A program made the position numbers and the translations under genes. Below are positions 1 through 8,757 of a stretch of DNA of 64,000 bases, in pieces. The notes beneath the pieces are model-generated. The model did no database searches, was not told the DNA's origin, and saw nothing but the letters and a program-made list of their open reading frames with translations. The first letter of the stretch is position 1; each line of letters opens with the position of its first letter. The DNA comes from Pelagomonas calceolata (Eukaryota; Sar; Pelagophyceae; Pelagomonadales; Pelagomonadaceae): positions 2,880,501 through 2,944,500 of the forward strand of contig CAKKNE010000002.1 in assembly GCA_918797485.1 (NCBI GenBank). The letters run 5' to 3'.

Positions 1-1150
1 CTCGTCGCGGAGCGCGCCGGCCTCGGCCGCGCGCGCCGCGGCGTCGGCGCCCGCGCGCGCGAGCGCGTCGAAGTTCGCGTAGCTCTCGGCGAGGAGCGCC
101 TGGAGCCGCGCGACCTCGCGCTGCGCCTCGGCGCGGGCCTCGGCCGTCTGCGCGAGGCGGTCGCAGGCGAGCAGCGTGTTCTTCTTCTGCTCCTTGGCGT
201 CGCGCTTCGCGCCGTCGAGCGCGGACTTGGCGTCGGCCGCGGCGGCGCGGAGCGCGGCGACCTGGGCCTCGGCCCGCTCAGCGCGGCCGTCGGCGCGGTC
301 CGCGTTCGTGGCGAGCGCGTCGGCGGCCGTCGACCTGTGTGGAAATCAAAATTTTACGGCGCGTTCGCGCTGAATCATCGCGTCGTCCTCCACGCCATCG
401 ACGCGACGCCTGCTCGCCCGACACACTGGTCGATTTCCACACAGCCGTCGACTGCGCCGCGACGGCCGTGGCCGTGGACCGGAGCTCGTTGAGGACGGCC
501 GCGAGGCTCTCCTCGCTGCGGCCCGCGGCACCGAGCGACCGCGCGTGCTCCGAGCGGAGCCAGTCGCGCTCCGACCGCAGGCGCGCTGCCGCGGCGCCCG
601 CCTCAGCGACGTCGGCCTCGCGGCGGACGGCGAGGTCGAGCTCGCGGGCGAGCTGCGCCTTGAGGGCCGGGAGGCCCGCCGCCACCGCGGCGCGCCGCGC
701 GCTCGACGCGGCCGTCGCTTCCGCGGCCCGCGCCTCGCTCGCTTGCAGCGTTTCCTTGAGGTCCTTGAGCTGGGCCTGGAGCGCCTTGTTCTCGGCGAAG
801 AGCGCCTCGGCCTCCTCGCGGCGGTCGTCCGACTCCAGGACGACGTCGGCCATGGCGTCCTCCAGGGCGCGGCACTTGCCCTCGAGCTGGGCGAGCACGC
901 GCGGCCCGGCGAGCGCCTGGGCCTTGAGGCGTCGGTACTGCTCGAGCAGGCGCTTGCCGTCGGCGATGGACAGCTGGCGCCGGGCTTCACCGCCGCTGCT
1001 GCTCGTCGAGACTGACGCGGCGTCCGGGAGACGAGCAGCAGCGGCGTCCGGGAGCGGCTGCGTCGCGTCGGTGGAGGCGGAGAAGGGGTGGTGGCCCGGC
1101 GGGGGCGGCGGCGGTGTTGTTTGCGCTGGTGGCGCCATCATCGTTGCCAT
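1..1150 (-). CDS. Coiled-coil protein, N-terminal part (gene runs off the window), two exons
   Basis: The ATG at 1150 opens a protein with a low-complexity Pro/Ser-rich head (about residues 1-60) and then an almost unbroken Ala/Glu/Arg/Leu-rich coiled coil. Exon 1 is 1150-453 and exon 2 starts at 334 and is still open at base 1. The frame is interrupted by a 118-bp introner (335-452). Splicing it out joins CA to G and gives an uninterrupted coiled coil (AQSTAADALATNADRADG), whereas reading through hits a stop. No catalytic motif is visible. Such proteins usually serve as cytoskeletal, centrosomal or tethering factors, but I cannot name this one. The exon junction is well supported because the two copies of the target-site duplication flank it exactly. 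Confidence 0.8.
335..452 (-). mobile_element. Introner element acting as an intron (intact ends)
   Basis: The element spans 335-444 and has perfect 13-bp terminal inverted repeats, CTGTGTGGAAATC at 335-347 and its reverse complement at 432-444. It is flanked by a perfect 8-bp direct repeat CCGTCGAC at 327-334 and 445-452, the target-site duplication. On the minus strand the intron is one duplication copy plus the element: the donor GT is the start of the duplication copy at 452-451 and the acceptor AG is the tip of the inverted repeat at 336-335. Removing it restores the original coding sequence exactly. This is the arrangement described for introners as non-autonomous DNA transposons in Aureococcus. 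Perfect ends suggest a recent insertion. Confidence 0.88.
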
Positions 1151-1598
1151 TTCAGCGTGTGGGGCGGCACTCGCGTTTGCGGCGCAGCGTTTTTTTTGGG
1201 CTTACAACTGTTATCGGTTTTGCCCGTCCCAGCGCCGTTATCGCTCGTCTCTGCGTCGCTACGGCTCGCAGCACGTCCCAGCACCCTCGCGCGCGCAGTG
1301 GACTGGCTGGTTACTTGTCAGCAGGCGTGATCACGGCCACCGTTGCTGCTGCAGGGCTTCACGCTGTGCCGCAGCCAGCCGCCAGCCCGAACTAACCTCC
1401 GGCTCAGGAGGTGAGCTTTAGACATATCCAGACATGCCGTGGACCCATGCGGAGCGGAAACAGAATTTTTTTAATTTGCAAAATCACCGCGCGGCAGCAG
1501 CATTACACCATACGCTCCGAGCTTTCTGGTCCCCACCGAGTACGAGTATTCTTTGTAAACAGACACATACACACCACCCGCGCCGGCGACGGCGGAAA
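1151..1598. other. Intergenic region between two minus-strand genes
   Basis: This stretch holds the upstream region of the coiled-coil gene and the 3' flank of the longin/hydrolase gene. A T-run near 1190 and an AT-richer patch around 1465-1560 are the only compositional features. I see no repeat copy, RNA gene or coding sequence. Confidence 0.5.
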
Positions 1599-4097
1599 CT
1601 AGGCCTCCGCCCGCTGCCCCCGCACGAGCCGCGCCGTCCGAATCACATTCCGCTGGCGGTCGCGCGTCATGCCCGACGACTCGGCCTCGTCCTCGAGGAG
1701 GCCGTCCGCCGCGAGCTGGTCGAGGCGCCGCGCGTAGGCCTGGCGCCGCGCGTCGACCTGGTCGAAGAGGCGGTCGTAGCAGAAGAGGCACGCGCGCGCT
1801 ATGCACGACGCGGGCCGCGGCGCCTGGTGGTCGCGGTCGACGAGCACCAGTTCCGCGTCGCCGCCGTGTGCAGCGAGCAAATCCCGCGAATGGTCCGGGT
1901 GGATGAAGTCGTCGCGCGCGCCGTGAATCAACAACAGGGGCGTACCGCAGTGGCGCAGCGCGCCGACGTGGTCCACGGGCGCGACCTTGGCCAGGTCGAA
2001 GCCCGCGCGGTGGCGCACGGACGCGCCGACGACGGCCAGTGCAGCTTCGGTGGCCGCGCCGACGGCCAGCGCCGCGTGCCCGCTCGTCGCCGCGGTCTTG
2101 GCCACGAGCTCGCGGCAGAGCCGCTCCAGGGAAGCAAAGGGCGAGTCGGCCACGACGCCCGCGACGTCGGGGTCCCGCGTCGCCGCGTAGAGGATTGAGG
2201 CTGATGCGCCCGCGGACCGGCCCCAGAGCGCGACCCTTGAAACGAGCGCCCGCCGCCGCAAGTAGTCGACGACCGCGAAGACGTCGTCGCGCTCGTGGAA
2301 GCCGAGCGACACGAACTCGCCGCCCGAGTTGCCCGAGCCCGCGCAATCTAAAGCACAAAGCGCCACGCCGCCGACGCACAGCGGCCGCAGCAGACTCAAA
2401 GCTCCTAATCGGTTGCACGCGTTGCCGTGCGCGTAGACGACGCACGGCGGTGGTGTGTCCGATTTTTTCGAGGGCGCCCAGAGCGACGCCCGGACCTCGA
2501 GCCCGCGGTCGTTCCGGACCACAAAGTCCTCGCGGTGCACGCGCCACTCTCTTAACACGGAAAAGTCGGACAGCCCGAGCCGCTTCTCGTCGTACGTCGC
2601 GCGCGGCGGCCGGATGATGACCTTGAGCAGGGCCTGGTAGGCCGCCTTCGCGTCGGGGCCGGCCATGCTCAGGGCCTTCTCGGGCAGCGAGTCGTCCGTC
2701 GCGCGCGCCGTCGTCGAGGAGTTGTCGCCCCCAAAGCCGAGGAACGGCTTCTCGGTCGCGACGCTCTCGTAGAGCGCCGACTGCCAGCCCCGCTCGCCGA
2801 GGGCCTCGAGGCGCGCGCGGCTCAGCGCCGTCCACCACGCGACGCACTTTGATGGTGTGTCGAACTTGAGGACGACGCCGTCGGCGCCGCGCCTCTGGTC
2901 GTCGGACACGCGCAGCGTAATTTCTAAAGACGCGTCGCGGCGCGCCTGGCGCACGCGGTCGAGGCGCGCCAAGAGCCGGCTCGCTTCATTTGGATCCGCG
3001 GCCGCCCGCAGCTCGCTCCGGTCCAGGGCGAGCCATTTTCGGCGGCCCCCGATACTGGCCCAGCCCGTCTTCGTCGCGGTCTTCGCCTTCGGCGAGAAGA
3101 GGCCGCCGAGGGCCTGGGACGCCATGGACGCGTAGCGCGCGAGCGCGTCGGCGGCCGACTCGCCCTTGCTGTCCTCGTCGTCGTCTGGCGGCCGGGGCCA
3201 GGCCGGCGCGCAGGCCGCCGCGAGGGCCGCCGCCGCCCCCTCCACGTCGAGCGGGCCGCCGCGGGCCTCGAACGCCGCGTCGAGCGCCGCCGCGTCCAAC
3301 TCAAACGCGTCCTCGCACGCCGCCTCGCGCTCCAACGCCCGCGCGTCGGCGACGAGCGGGTGCCGCGCCGCCGCGCGGCAAAAGTCCCGGAACGCCGCTC
3401 CATCTAAGACGCCGTCGCGCGCGCACTCGTCGAAGAGCGCCCTTAAAGCGAAGGCGCGCGCCGCGCCGGCGGCGGCAGGCGGCCGCAGGCGAAGCAGCCG
3501 CCGGCCCGCCTCCGCCTGCCAGGCGCAGTCGCCGCACGCCCGCACGCCGTCCTCGGCCGGCGCGCACCGCGCGCAGACGGCGTCGCCGCAGGCCGCGCAG
3601 GCGACGAGGCGCGTCCGCGCGGACCTGGCCGCGCCGCAGGCGCCGCAGGCCGCCGCCGCGTCCGTCGGCGCGGCGAGGCCGCGCCGCTCCGCGTTCACGC
3701 GGCCGAGCTCGCGCTCGACGAGCGCGCGCACGGTCGCCGCGCCCCCACCAGCCACCAGGGGCGCCACGAGCGCGCCAACGCGCCGCGCGAAAGCCTCCAG
3801 CGCGCGCGGCGGGAACCGCTCGTCGGCGACGACGGCGACGACGACGCCGTCGTCCCGCAGCCGCGCGACGCGCCAGCGGCTCCGCGCCGCCCGGTCGACG
3901 CGGCTCGGCGGGCCCAGCGCCCAGCCGGCGCCCGGCTTCGCCGCCGCGCGCCGCGCCGCGTAGGCCATGGCCGCGTCGGCGCCCGGCGCCGTCGCCTCGG
4001 TCGCCTCGGCGCCGGAGCGGTCGGCGCCGGCGCTCGCGTAGAGGATGCGGGGCGCCTCCGGTCGCTCGTATTCACCGGTGAGAGGGAGGCCGGGCAT
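1599..4097 (-). CDS. Four-module protein: longin-like, Cys-rich zinc finger, PH-like, alpha/beta hydrolase
   Basis: The 832-aa protein starts at the ATG at 4097; the frame is open to 4298 but only from a GTG. Residues about 10-145 resemble a longin domain of VAMP7/Ykt6-type SNAREs. Residues 151-191 form a C-x2-C zinc finger with four Cys pairs like FYVE or related folds. Residues about 215-300 have weak EF-hand-like spacing, and 343-430 fit a PH domain ending in a Trp-containing helix. Residues about 500-800 are an S33-type alpha/beta hydrolase: oxyanion motif AHGNA, SGNSGGE loop, nucleophile elbow GRSAGAS (Ser628), acidic residue in GARDD, and catalytic His757 in DHQAP. The hydrolase resembles plant serine aminopeptidase-like hydrolases. 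I infer a membrane-trafficking-linked lipase or acyl-hydrolase recruited to phosphoinositide membranes. The hydrolase part is sure; the longin and PH calls are moderate. Confidence 0.8.
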   Translation of the reverse strand: MPGLPLTGEYERPEAPRILYASAGADRSGAEATEATAPGADAAMAYAARRAAAKPGAGWALGPPSRVDRAARSRWRVARLRDDGVVVAVVADERFPPRALEAFARRVGALVAPLVAGGGAATVRALVERELGRVNAERRGLAAPTDAAAACGACGAARSARTRLVACAACGDAVCARCAPAEDGVRACGDCAWQAEAGRRLLRLRPPAAAGAARAFALRALFDECARDGVLDGAAFRDFCRAAARHPLVADARALEREAACEDAFELDAAALDAAFEARGGPLDVEGAAAALAAACAPAWPRPPDDDEDSKGESAADALARYASMASQALGGLFSPKAKTATKTGWASIGGRRKWLALDRSELRAAADPNEASRLLARLDRVRQARRDASLEITLRVSDDQRRGADGVVLKFDTPSKCVAWWTALSRARLEALGERGWQSALYESVATEKPFLGFGGDNSSTTARATDDSLPEKALSMAGPDAKAAYQALLKVIIRPPRATYDEKRLGLSDFSVLREWRVHREDFVVRNDRGLEVRASLWAPSKKSDTPPPCVVYAHGNACNRLGALSLLRPLCVGGVALCALDCAGSGNSGGEFVSLGFHERDDVFAVVDYLRRRALVSRVALWGRSAGASASILYAATRDPDVAGVVADSPFASLERLCRELVAKTAATSGHAALAVGAATEAALAVVGASVRHRAGFDLAKVAPVDHVGALRHCGTPLLLIHGARDDFIHPDHSRDLLAAHGGDAELVLVDRDHQAPRPASCIARACLFCYDRLFDQVDARRQAYARRLDQLAADGLLEDEAESSGMTRDRQRNVIRTARLVRGQRAEA

Positions 4098-4443
4098 CGC
4101 TCCTGTCTGTCGCTCCGGTCTGTGACTTGGATATTCGTGTGCACCTCGCAACACGCCTGGCGTCCTCAGCGCTCCCGGTCTTGGCTGGCTGAATTCCGCA
4201 GCGCTGTGTGATGGCGTCAACGCGAGCTGTTCTTCCAGATTAGGCTCCGCGCAGGCTCCACAGCATGCTCCGCAGGACACAGTGTGCAGCGCTCTCACTT
4301 AGTGCTCTTCGACTGCAGACTCGCAGCGGTTGCGCAGCCTCGCGTGTGCTCTTGGCCCGCTCTCGGCTTGAGGTTCCTGACAGCTGTTCGACTCCTACGG
4401 CTCCAGCAAGGTCTATCAGGGACCAAGAGGCAGCAACAGCAGC
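4098..4443. promoter_or_regulatory. Divergent intergenic region
   Basis: These 346 bp separate the starts of the longin/hydrolase gene (minus) and the pseudouridine synthase gene (plus), so both promoters must lie here. I see no TATA box, no copy of the 24-bp palindrome and no RNA gene. Confidence 0.45.
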
Positions 4444-5511
4444 ATGTTGTTAGCGCTCCGGCTCGGGGCGCTCGGGGCGCTGGCGGCGGCGTTAGCACCA
4501 CCACAGGCTCCGCCCGCGACGCCGCTGCGCCGCGGCTTCGAGGTCGTCGCGACGTTCGACACGTCGACGCTCGACGGCGCGACGCGGGCGCCGCTCGCGC
4601 TGCAGGTCCTCGACCCGCGGCGGTTCCCGACGCCGTCGAAGGCGAAGCGCGCCTGCCGGAGAGCTGAGGTCGCGCTCAACGGGCGGACGGCACGCTGCGG
4701 CGACGACGTGAATGTGGGCGACGTGCTGGAGCTGCGCGCGCGGACCTGCGTCGAGTCCTACCTCCAGGCGCGGTTCCGCAGCGCGAAGGCGCCCTTCGAA
4801 CTCAAGGTCGCGTACGAGGACGACTACCTCGCCGTCGTCGTCAAGCCCTCGGGCCGGCCGACCCATTCCGAGGGCCAGGGCCGCATGAACCTGCGGAGCG
4901 CCGTGCCCTTTGCGCTCCGGCCGCCGGCGAGGGTCGACGACGGCGACCGCGCGCTGAGCCGGCCGCAGCCCGTGCACCGGCTGGACAAGGCGACGAGCGG
5001 GCTGGTCCTGTGCGCGAAGACGAAAAACGCGGCGGTCGAGTGCTCTCGTATGTTCGCCGAGCGGCGCGTGAAGAAGCGCTACGCCGCCGTGCTGCTGGGC
5101 GAACCGGCTACACCACGAGGCGTTATCGACGCGCCGATCCCGGTTGCCGTGAATGGAGTTTCCACCCTGCGGTCGGCGCGAACGGTCTATACAGTGGAAC
5201 GCGTCGTGCGGTCGCTCAAAATGGACCACCTCACACTCGTTCACTTTGCGCCGCGGACGGGCCGCACGCATCAGCTCCGCCGACACGCCGCCGATGTGCT
5301 TCGTTGCCCGATCGTCGGCGACGCCCTCTACGACGGCGGCGGCGCCGCGGCGATGCAGTTCCGCCGGCGCGGGCTCTTCCTCTGCGCGCGGTATCTTGAG
5401 CTCGACCATCCTTGTGTTCCGGGCGAGCGGCTCCGCGTCGAGATCCCGCTCCCGGCCAAGTTCGACGACCTCCTCGCCCGCGAGAGCGACCGGTTCGAGC
5501 GGTTGGCCTGA
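4444..5511 (+). CDS. RluA/RluD-type RNA pseudouridine synthase, probably organellar
   Basis: The 355-aa protein should convert uridine to pseudouridine in rRNA or tRNA. An S4-like RNA-binding region lies at about 65-100, followed by the pseudouridine synthase domain from about 120 to 350. The catalytic motif HRLDKATSGL is present, with Asp181 as nucleophile, and the second family motif RTGRTHQLRRH lies at about 270. The first 25 residues (MLLALRLGALGALAAALAPP) look like a signal peptide followed by the Ala-Leu-Ala-Pro type junction of plastid-targeted proteins in algae with complex plastids, so plastid location is inferred. The length and motif order are normal for the family. The ATG is the first in frame. 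Confidence 0.9.
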   Translation: MLLALRLGALGALAAALAPPQAPPATPLRRGFEVVATFDTSTLDGATRAPLALQVLDPRRFPTPSKAKRACRRAEVALNGRTARCGDDVNVGDVLELRARTCVESYLQARFRSAKAPFELKVAYEDDYLAVVVKPSGRPTHSEGQGRMNLRSAVPFALRPPARVDDGDRALSRPQPVHRLDKATSGLVLCAKTKNAAVECSRMFAERRVKKRYAAVLLGEPATPRGVIDAPIPVAVNGVSTLRSARTVYTVERVVRSLKMDHLTLVHFAPRTGRTHQLRRHAADVLRCPIVGDALYDGGGAAAMQFRRRGLFLCARYLELDHPCVPGERLRVEIPLPAKFDDLLARESDRFERLA

Positions 5512-5764
5512 TGCTTTGTGCTGTAACGTTGTTTGTTTTGCCATGTTCGGACGACCTGAGCCGCCGACGAAGCGGCGGCGACGAGGAGCCTTAACCTCGA
5601 AAACGGGTTTTACACCGAGCACACAAAAACAAGCTCGCTCCTAATTGGCAGCATTTGACCTCTACTGAGCAGGTTTAGGCACTGCTGATATCGCACCGCT
5701 GCGGCACCACTCGCCGCTGGTCAGGCCCGCCAGAGCTGTATTTGCTGCTGCCTCGCCGCGACCC

Positions 5765-6352
5765 ATGCCGAGGCCGCGGCTCCTCGTCGCCGCGCTCGGC
5801 TGCGCGACGGCGCTCCGACTGCCGTGGCGGCGGCCCGCGCCGCAACTCTTGCCGCCGGTGCCGCAGATCTTCACGCCCGACGACTCGCGGCCAGTCGTCC
5901 TCTTCGACGGCGAGTGCAATTTGTGCAACCGGGGCGTGAACCTGCTGTTGGACCGGGACCGCTGCGACGATGATGAGAGGGGCAACCTGCGCGTCGCGGC
6001 GCTCCAGTCGGGCGTCGGCCGGACGCTCTGCGCGCGGCTCCCGCCTGATCAATACGCGAAGGCCGTCGACGCGGAGACGGGCGCCTACAAGTCGATCGTC
6101 GTCCAGGGCGCGCGCGAGGCGTGGGTCGGCTCGGCGGCCGTGCTGAAGATCGGGCGCCAGCTGCGCGGGCCGCTCGGCTGGCTCGCGGCGCTTGGGAGTT
6201 TCGTGCCGCGGCTGGTGCTGGACCCGGCCTACGGCTTCGTCTCGCGGCGGCGGAAGCTCTGGTTCGGCGAGAGCGACCAGTGCCGCGTCTGGGACGACGA
6301 CTGGGAGCAGCGCTTCGTCGACGACGCGGTCCTGCGCGGCGACCCGGGCTGA
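5765..6352 (+). CDS. DCC-family (DUF393) thiol-disulfide oxidoreductase
   Basis: The 195-aa protein has the diagnostic motif FDGECNLCN with the CxxC pair at Cys51 and Cys54, right after the first beta strand (RPVVLFDGE), and the typical second half WVGSAAVLKIGRQLRG with a final RRKLWFG. The family is thioredoxin-like; substrates are poorly known. A 20-residue hydrophobic head with Arg suggests organelle targeting. It lies 253 bp downstream of the pseudouridine synthase in the same direction and converges on the sterol reductase. Confidence 0.88.
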   Translation: MPRPRLLVAALGCATALRLPWRRPAPQLLPPVPQIFTPDDSRPVVLFDGECNLCNRGVNLLLDRDRCDDDERGNLRVAALQSGVGRTLCARLPPDQYAKAVDAETGAYKSIVVQGAREAWVGSAAVLKIGRQLRGPLGWLAALGSFVPRLVLDPAYGFVSRRRKLWFGESDQCRVWDDDWEQRFVDDAVLRGDPG

Positions 6353-6540
6353 CGGGGGCGGGCGGGCGTAGGATCCTATATTATCAGACCCCTCATGGTG
6401 CCGTCGACGACGCGCCGCCTCGCCGCCACTACTGCGCCTGGTCCGGGGGCGAGAGCCGTGATCGACGCGAGCCACGTACGCCTCCCCGCGCCGGGGAAGA
6501 GACAAGTCGGGAGAGAGCGGCTGTTAGGCGCGCGGGACAC

Positions 6541-6600
6541 GGGGCGGGAGGGGCGGGGCGGGAGGGGATCGGGGCGGGGACGGGATGGGGCGGGAGTGGG
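6541..6600. repeat. G-run tract in the convergent intergenic region 6353-6815
   Basis: The 463 bp between the ends of the DCC gene and the sterol reductase gene hold no gene. In the middle is a 60-base tract made almost only of GGGG and GGG runs separated by C, A or short spacers, with more than ten runs. Such a tract can fold as a G-quadruplex on the plus strand or its transcript. Being downstream of both genes it could act in transcription termination or 3' processing; that role is inference. Confidence 0.7.
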
Positions 6601-6815
6601 TAGGTTTTTGGATATAGCGCCAACAACCGTAAAAGTCCGCGTCCCCTGTATCTTGAGCCATCCGCCCGACGCGGCGCCGGCGCTGCTCGATGGCGTGGGA
6701 GTGGCGCCGTCGACCTGCGTCAGGTACCTTTGCGACGTAAATTCCCGGAGCGGAGGAGTCGACACTTGAGTCGACGATGCTCGAGAAAGACAACTTACCC
6801 CCCGCGGCATCTCTC

Positions 6816-8333
6816 TCAGTAGACGCCCGGCACGATGCGGTACTTCACGCGGGCCATGTAGTCCTCGTAGTACGCGCCGTACTTCTTGAGGCACTTCTCC
6901 TCGTCGCGGTGTGCGCGGTGGATCAGCAGGATCGTGAGGAACGCCGCGTAGAAGAGCGGCAGCGGCCCGTTGACCAGGGGGTTCGCCAGCAGGCCCCAGG
7001 ACCAGGCCGCCGTGAGCTCGAAGGAGTACTGGAGGTGGCGCGCGACGCCCCACCAGCCCGACGCCAGTAAGAGGGAAGAGTGCTCCGTTAACGTACCAGT
7101 GGCCGGGTCGGCGGTGACGTACTTGGCCTTGATGTAAACGGGCTTGCGGCCCCAGACCTTGCACTTTCCATTCAATTCGCGGAAGCGCATGCGCTGCGCG
7201 TCGGCCCAGAAGTTGAGGCCGACGCCGAGCAAGCCAACAACAAAAATAATGCCGGCGCTGAGCCAGGACAATCCCGTAGGGGCGCGCACGCCACACCTAG
7301 AATGCAACGTGTACACGCACGGCACCCAGACCAAACAGCCCCACGTCTCGTAGAAGCCTGCTCTATCTACAATAATGTCGATCGACCGCATGTACCCGAT
7401 CTCCCACGCGAAGAACTTGACCAAGTAGAGGTACTGGGACAACGCCGCCAATACCAAACCGGGGTCCCACCGCCCGTGCAGGGTGTACGATTTATACGCG
7501 AACGAGAGCCCCGCGAGCTGCCAGTACGTCATCGCGAAGCGGCAGTTCACGAACTTCTTGATGTCTATATCAAAAACCCTGGGATAGAGCTCCGTGCCCC
7601 AGTAGTAGTCGAAGATCAGGCCGCCGCCCGACTTGCCGTTGTCGGCTGTCGACGGCGCGTAGAGCCCCTTGACGTACAAAAACACGCAGAAGACCAGCCC
7701 GAAGGCGTTCAGCGCGCCGATCGTGCCCGGGAAGACGTCGTACAAAATCCCGGCATCGTAGTACTCAAAGTAGGCGCCTCCCACGAATAACAGTGACGAT
7801 AGCACACAGTGCGCGACACCATTATCAACATATCGGGGGACGTGGCCCGTCGCCGTGCGCGGGCCCTCCTTCGTTTTTCCGGGAACGTAGTATAAGATGA
7901 GCGCGGCTAGATTGAAGTACCCGAGCAGCTTCCAGGCCTCGGCCGTACCAAAAATACCCACATAATCAAAAGAATCCGCTAGGAGTCCACCCACACCATT
8001 TTCAGAGACATACGACGCGAGGCCGTCGATGGATGGCGAAGTGGCGTCAGAATTCGTGGCAAAGGCCAGGACCGCGACGAGCAAAGGGCACGGCACGAGG
8101 AGAAACAACGGCAATAAGACGCACCGCAGGAACTTCTCGAGGGGCGGCATGTCGTAGGGGCTCAGTTCGGCGGGCGGCGCCTTGAGGTTCTTGGAGCTCT
8201 TGCGCGCGGGGCTCCTCGCGCGCGCCGCGGGCTTCTTCGGCGCGGGCGACGTGCTCCTTGTAGAGACGCGGCGCGGGGCCGCGGCCCGGGGAGTGCCCTC
8301 GCCGGAGGCTCTTCTTGCGCGCGTGGCGACCAT
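6816..8333 (-). CDS. DHCR7: 7-dehydrocholesterol reductase (sterol delta7-reductase)
   Basis: The 505-aa multi-pass protein of the ERG4/ERG24 family should reduce the delta7 double bond of sterols with NADPH in the ER. After a basic Ser/Ala/Pro/Lys-rich head of about 60 residues come eight or more hydrophobic segments. Hallmarks are WEIGYMRSIDIIVDRAGFY followed by WGCLVWVPCVYT, LLLASGWWGVARHLQY, HRAHRDEEKC and the terminal RVKYRIVPGVY. These match plant DWF5/DHCR7 much more closely than C14 reductases, which carry a different sequence in the DRAGFY region. The ATG at 8333 is the first; the open frame upstream begins with TTG. A copy of the 24-bp promoter palindrome lies 173 bp upstream. Confidence 0.93.
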   Translation of the reverse strand: MVATRARRASGEGTPRAAAPRRVSTRSTSPAPKKPAARARSPARKSSKNLKAPPAELSPYDMPPLEKFLRCVLLPLFLLVPCPLLVAVLAFATNSDATSPSIDGLASYVSENGVGGLLADSFDYVGIFGTAEAWKLLGYFNLAALILYYVPGKTKEGPRTATGHVPRYVDNGVAHCVLSSLLFVGGAYFEYYDAGILYDVFPGTIGALNAFGLVFCVFLYVKGLYAPSTADNGKSGGGLIFDYYWGTELYPRVFDIDIKKFVNCRFAMTYWQLAGLSFAYKSYTLHGRWDPGLVLAALSQYLYLVKFFAWEIGYMRSIDIIVDRAGFYETWGCLVWVPCVYTLHSRCGVRAPTGLSWLSAGIIFVVGLLGVGLNFWADAQRMRFRELNGKCKVWGRKPVYIKAKYVTADPATGTLTEHSSLLLASGWWGVARHLQYSFELTAAWSWGLLANPLVNGPLPLFYAAFLTILLIHRAHRDEEKCLKKYGAYYEDYMARVKYRIVPGVY

Positions 8334-8506
8334 GGTTTTGGCTGCCAAGCCTCACTTGCGTGTTTAGGCTTTTGCTGCCTTTGACGGCTGGTGCAAAGCA
8401 GCAAGACGTTTGGCACAGCGAGGGCAGCGAGCGCAGCGACGCGTGCGTTGCCCAGCTCTTGGTGTGCACGTTGCGCGCTGGCGGTGGCGAAAGAGGCGCG
8501 CGCGAA

Positions 8507-8530
8507 GCTAGCGACCTGTAAGATACTAGC
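8507..8530 (-). promoter_or_regulatory. 24-bp promoter palindrome, copy a
   Basis: Read toward the sterol reductase gene, the site begins GCTAGTATCTTACAGG and ends CGCTAGC, one base different from the window consensus. It lies 173 bp upstream of that gene's ATG within the 424-bp gap 8334-8757, which also holds repeat copy 8618-8684 and a short AT stretch at 8537-8547. Confidence 0.7.
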
Positions 8531-8617
8531 AATCAGATATATATATGGGGATTGCCGAAGCGGTTCTGCTTAGAAGGAGGTACGCTGTTATGAAAGACGC
8601 GGCACGCGCCCGCCGCC

Positions 8618-8684
8618 GATGAATCGGCGTCGCGCGGTGTCTCCCCCGCAGGGATCCCGCCCACTAGTCCCGGCAACGTAACAG
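8618..8684 (+). repeat. Dispersed 60-70 bp repeat, copy 1
   Basis: This copy starts GATGAATCGGCGTCGCGCGG, runs through a C-rich centre and ends with CCCGCCCACTAGTCC followed by a CAACGTAA-like tail. It matches 10316-10384 closely and 13704-13752 partly. It lies about 75 bp beyond the stop codon of the M41-like gene. No open frame or long inverted ends are seen, so it is either a short non-autonomous element or a conserved 3'-flank signal. Confidence 0.65.
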
Positions 8685-8757
8685 ATATCCCTCGACCCAG
8701 ACGCCATCGACGACGCGCCACACCGCCGGAAGCCGGAACACAACAACCCACAGTTAC

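Noticed and set aside
339-1421. A 360-codon plus-strand open frame opposite the first coiled-coil gene
   Set aside because: It is antisense to a clear coding region, Arg/Ser/Ala-biased and crosses the introner; typical shadow frame in GC-rich DNA.
6816-8333. Sterol reductase as C14 reductase (ERG24/FACKEL)
   Set aside because: The SIDIIVDRAGFY and WGCLVWVPCVYT motifs are those of delta7 reductases.
8047-8532. Recurring peptide LVSYRSLA / LVSYRTLA / LVSYRPLA at the start of several short frames
   Set aside because: These are only translations of the 24-bp promoter palindrome in one frame, not a shared protein motif.
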